This document shows, one piece after another, positions 53,701-54,473 of a stretch of DNA of 54,473 nt; positions within the stretch are counted from its first letter, which is position 1; each line of letters begins with the position of its first letter. The notes under the pieces are model-generated. The model saw only the letters and a program-made list of their open reading frames with translations. It was not told the origin of the DNA and did no database searches. The position numbers and the translations under genes are program-made. Source of the stretch: Ruminococcus sp. (GTDB taxonomy: Bacteria; Bacillota; Clostridia; Oscillospirales; Ruminococcaceae); contig JAIDCY010000023.1 in assembly GCA_029055625.1 (NCBI GenBank), forward strand, positions 1-54,473, given 5' to 3'.

Positions 53701-54473
53701 AGCTACAGTAGATATTGTTAAGATAGGTAGTGAAAGCAGTACAACATACGTTCTTTCCGGAGCAGTTCTTGAACTCGAAGGTAAAAACGGAACAGACCCG
53801 ATAGTATTTGGTGAAGAGTACAAAGACTACTTCACAGTAACGACAACAACAGGTACATCTGCAACAGGTACTACAACAGAAGATGAAGACGAAACATCTA
53901 CAGCAACCACTACAACTGACGAACCTTCCGTACAGGCAGACGACGACGAAACAACTACAACTACTGCTTCAACAGAAGATGAAGAGACAGTAACAACATC
54001 CACAGTAACAAAGCTCATGTGGATTTCAGGAGATAAAGCATTCCCGGTAGGACTTCCAGCCGGTGAGTACACACTCCACGAAGTATCAGCTCCGGACGGA
54101 TATCTGACAGCAGATGACATAGTATTTACAGTTGACGAAGACGGAAACGTTACAAGAAAAGACGGTGTAGAAGTTAAAGATAATACAATCGAGATGATAG
54201 ACGAAAAGATAACTACTACAACGACTACCATCACAACTACTACAACTACAACAACGACTACAACAACTGAATCCACCACAACTACAGAAGAGACTTCAAC
54301 CTCAACAACTACTACTACAACAACCACGACAACTACAACGACTACAACCACAACAACAGGAACAGGTTCAACAACTACAACGACTACTACAACTACTACA
54401 ACCACAACAACGGGAACAGGTTCAACAACAACTACAACAACTACTACAACAACTACAACAACAGGTACAGCTT
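47717..54473 (+). CDS. Giant surface adhesin/pilin-like protein: choice-of-anchor A domain plus SpaA/Cna-B repeats (3' end outside window)
   Basis: At least 2252 residues; the frame is open at the window edge. Signal peptide of about 33 residues ending TLAA. Residues 55-410 match a choice-of-anchor A domain (SQFCIFLGEDF, SDAEGRVAVGGNLEF, GNNFQGTILAPNAHV). Then about nine SpaA/Cna-B beta domains, each with an E-box such as YYITESTAPEGY, YTLTEKTAPNGY, YVLKEEEAPAGY or YTLHEIIAPDGY, the glutamate that helps form a Lys-Asn isopeptide bond. A different beta domain lies at about 765-890. From residue 1565 Thr runs of 10-18 residues separate domains, and the last three SpaA domains contain inserted Thr/Asp/Glu-rich loops. 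A cell-wall sorting signal would be expected beyond the window. AAGGGAG lies eight bases before the ATG. The likely role is adhesion or matrix formation. Confidence 0.88.
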   Translation, partial: MNKLKTRSISFVTAFMLSVMSIMTGMSPPKTLAAEPITNESGSKTIDDVVLLAGKKGLIGSDIEATIKNYEKEYALGMASQFCIFLGEDFKPSNSDAEGRVAVGGNLEFQGDWDYEIGNGDYESKTSLGALIDNEDYAVAIVNGKTLAKVRPNSENEYSDGEKNSQVAKNFWIADDTEVSYRWWNDNNADNKLGIKADDTIYRGSEAFNVKAYLDSLKEASKKLGSKTSDSKVYMGDDGHIKMEFTGSPADTVYFNMTAEQWELYKSSAYLDFVNIPELKEPREVVDNDGTKTTWKYSYIVVTVEGEGEVHLTDPQVFGGQKFTSINGEYISRTDYTDNDTSKNNHPGVTSLLYNFPDATTVVLGNNFQGTILAPNAHVTDENTLGKGDRGHLSGALIAQSFEGATEFGYRPFTGPKSMLGSVSGYALELTKTDGVNFIAGAVLGLVEINNGKESVVSDVETNTTAYDFVTVPSSLDTSDSEVKAYVKDYVLKELSAPAGYIQTDDTYPVKIVENVKEIKEFDGERKVPTVVEVSIYRGELNGTLPAGETAPQEFLVRHLTYTDSYNDNGEQISRNIVIDSPIDGMTESVEITFDLTIANGKVTAIRQTLDGKESNPIADYTVNQEFTVNFNDTDSTYYYDAENMMITRIPQNKVPEFVNNAKEITLKKVDADDDALLDGAVISVYKAGTNPAQLAREDLKDVKVDKEGVNLGHLDPGRYYITESTAPEGYEKPVNDIYFTITENYELQGEGSRTNYPVKYTVNYAGESNGPFNANISESDITIKEGFKTADVTVPFFTEDNIKNNETYTYADCADKVIEKIVVHVSSVDYGEGGIQFKHNGDDQWAQLSLKQGTNEFTKAQLNNATFEGGKIKLTYWNAAIDSIDYYCSGLTTIGIDNKAVVDSITIECPAYLEGSVLEVGNSEDEDGSTGVVKATEDGKYICEIKIGEAFTDFPTLEIETLEINKTDIYDPTSESPLEIVLPNQKEEGEEISIELNKVNMRGVEVEGALLELASEDGSDITSDGQTSPMTWTSHQKTSWKITNINPGTYTLTEKTAPNGYLIADPITFKVDEAGVITVIKDGEEFNVKENEEGIKQPARGDNFILSCNKDGRYSLDMRDGRLLRFQKSDAEGNLLTGSVFRLTATQTVTDDEGNTSQEAIKFNNEIVKFDEEYQNYARFNTDRTAILWYSNGLPEVEDAEPMAFFEVRNLPNGNYTLEERTAPDGYTVKTVKFTITPTVVDGKPGNGITVSSTASTDDLVINKEYKPENAGDIKLNELTLKDNEAKIKFSKKDVSATTNTELAGAKLSLTRIDAEGKPIAFDDKQIKNSTGTLSEDKTQITWTSGETALEITKIQDGTYVLKEEEAPAGYETAKDITIVIENGVIVSATVKSDVEGEEPVSVLDKNVSLTKDTVTMLDRAIVKIGKRELITENDEETRAPLAGAELLLVGVNNATDRTPIELTEANINAVEGITAELTKASADADGKLIEDENGTYSAIKWTSTDKDLELRALPNGIYTLTEINAPEGYKIADPMSFTVTDGKVTRNGRPIDKNTILMVDEKEKETTTTTTTTTTTTTTTAVTVIVEKVDENGKLLSGADLSITGTDKDGNPIIFNEDNAPVEYLVTDEAGSVTTTTTTADATVTGSDEVTTTETTTADVTGTDEAVSTTEATTTDVTEAEETTESATEAEAEEEEPVDTDIAVLADDDAEPATTTPSGTTEDEVKETVTAKKIAWTSSDKAFELNLPAGDYILVEDNVPAGYVKADDIKFTVEEDGTITVNGETVEKITMTDNDITVKIDKVDEDGNYVADAVLSLTGKDSDGNDVVFGEEFDKYFEEDILATLTTTTAESGTDATTTTTTAESDDEDATTESTTAPVADDNDETENDTEIEVQADGDEAEDTTRTQLVWLSKDATEIIKNLPAGEYTLHEIIAPDGYEVAEDITFTVEADGTIKIDGVEVSEIKMIDKTAETTTTTTTTTTTTETTTTTTTATVDIVKIGSESSTTYVLSGAVLELEGKNGTDPIVFGEEYKDYFTVTTTTGTSATGTTTEDEDETSTATTTTDEPSVQADDDETTTTTASTEDEETVTTSTVTKLMWISGDKAFPVGLPAGEYTLHEVSAPDGYLTADDIVFTVDEDGNVTRKDGVEVKDNTIEMIDEKITTTTTTITTTTTTTTTTTTESTTTTEETSTSTTTTTTTTTTTTTTTTTTGTGSTTTTTTTTTTTTTTGTGSTTTTTTTTTTTTTGTA
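54214..54473 (+). repeat. Threonine-codon minisatellite at the end of the adhesin gene
   Basis: Nearly pure ACN codon runs with mixed third bases. GGAACAGGTTCAACAAC (Gly-Thr-Gly-Ser-Thr) recurs at about 54358 and 54413, with poly-Thr of 13-14 residues between, and a GGTACAGC variant follows at 54465. The mixed third positions suggest selection for threonine as well as slippage. Confidence 0.8.

Noticed and set aside
52306-54405. Long minus-strand frames coding for runs of Val and Ser
   Set aside because: They are the antisense of the Thr-rich adhesin frame (ACN read backward gives GTN/NGT) and have no Shine-Dalgarno site or protein-like composition.

Overview
The window is A+T-rich chromosomal DNA of a Gram-positive, Clostridia-type bacterium, most likely a Ruminococcus-like member of the Oscillospiraceae. 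This is inferred from a canonical Spo0A, strong Shine-Dalgarno sites with TTG starts, consensus sigma-A promoters with 17-bp spacers, a GH26 lipoprotein and a GH95 enzyme, threonine-rich linkers and a SpaA-repeat surface protein. I see no phage, insertion sequence or CRISPR array. Coordinates run through the beginning of a glycogen phosphorylase transcript at the left edge and into an open-ended giant adhesin at the right edge.

Layout. 0.1-7.7 kb (+): glycogen phosphorylase, a neopullulanase-like GH13 enzyme, a repeat-bearing spacer, polyphosphate kinase and a CDP-alcohol phosphatidyltransferase (carbon, phosphate and lipid metabolism). 7.8-14.7 kb (-): flavin reductase-like protein, spo0A, then an operon GH95 - GH26 lipoprotein - degenerate HAD protein. 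15.0-22.5 kb (+): a Wzx-type flippase, a small lipoprotein, a two-TM protein that resembles an inactivated signal peptidase, a divergent cyclophilin, a tandem-cyclophilin lipoprotein and murA. 22.5-33.0 kb (-): psd with a two-gene (split) 2-hydroxyacyl-CoA dehydratase activase system, glyS, an unusual 0.7 kb repeat region, deoD and a fused secDF. 33.2-39.9 kb (-): the F1Fo ATP synthase operon, with atpH fused to atpA and a frameshifted four-helix-bundle gene between atpG and atpD. 40.1-47.2 kb (-): an exopolysaccharide operon with an initiating sugar-phosphate transferase, manC, gmd, two GT4 glycosyltransferases, rmd and a small coiled-coil protein. 47.4-54.5 kb (+): tRNA-Thr(CGT) and a surface protein of more than 2250 residues.

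How the genes fit together. manC, gmd and rmd form a complete route from mannose-1-phosphate to GDP-D-rhamnose. With the initiating transferase and two glycosyltransferases this points to a D-rhamnose-containing surface glycan; the flippase at 15 kb could export it, but no polymerase is seen in the window. The pssA-like gene and psd together make phosphatidylethanolamine. The atp operon is complete (B, E, F, H-A, G, D, C) although altered in architecture, and its c subunit lacks the classical sodium-binding residues.

The observations I consider most worth following are: the delta-alpha ATP synthase fusion with a possible internal start for free alpha; a family of AT-rich repeats that sit on the stop codons of five minus-strand genes and flank the four-helix-bundle gene inside the atp operon; the duplicated ~300-bp noncoding units with paired CACGAACGTG palindromes at 29.2-29.8 kb and a related copy at 4.5 kb; and SpaA domains of the adhesin that carry long Thr/Asp/Glu-rich insertions. 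All functional statements rest on reading motifs by eye; no database search was run.
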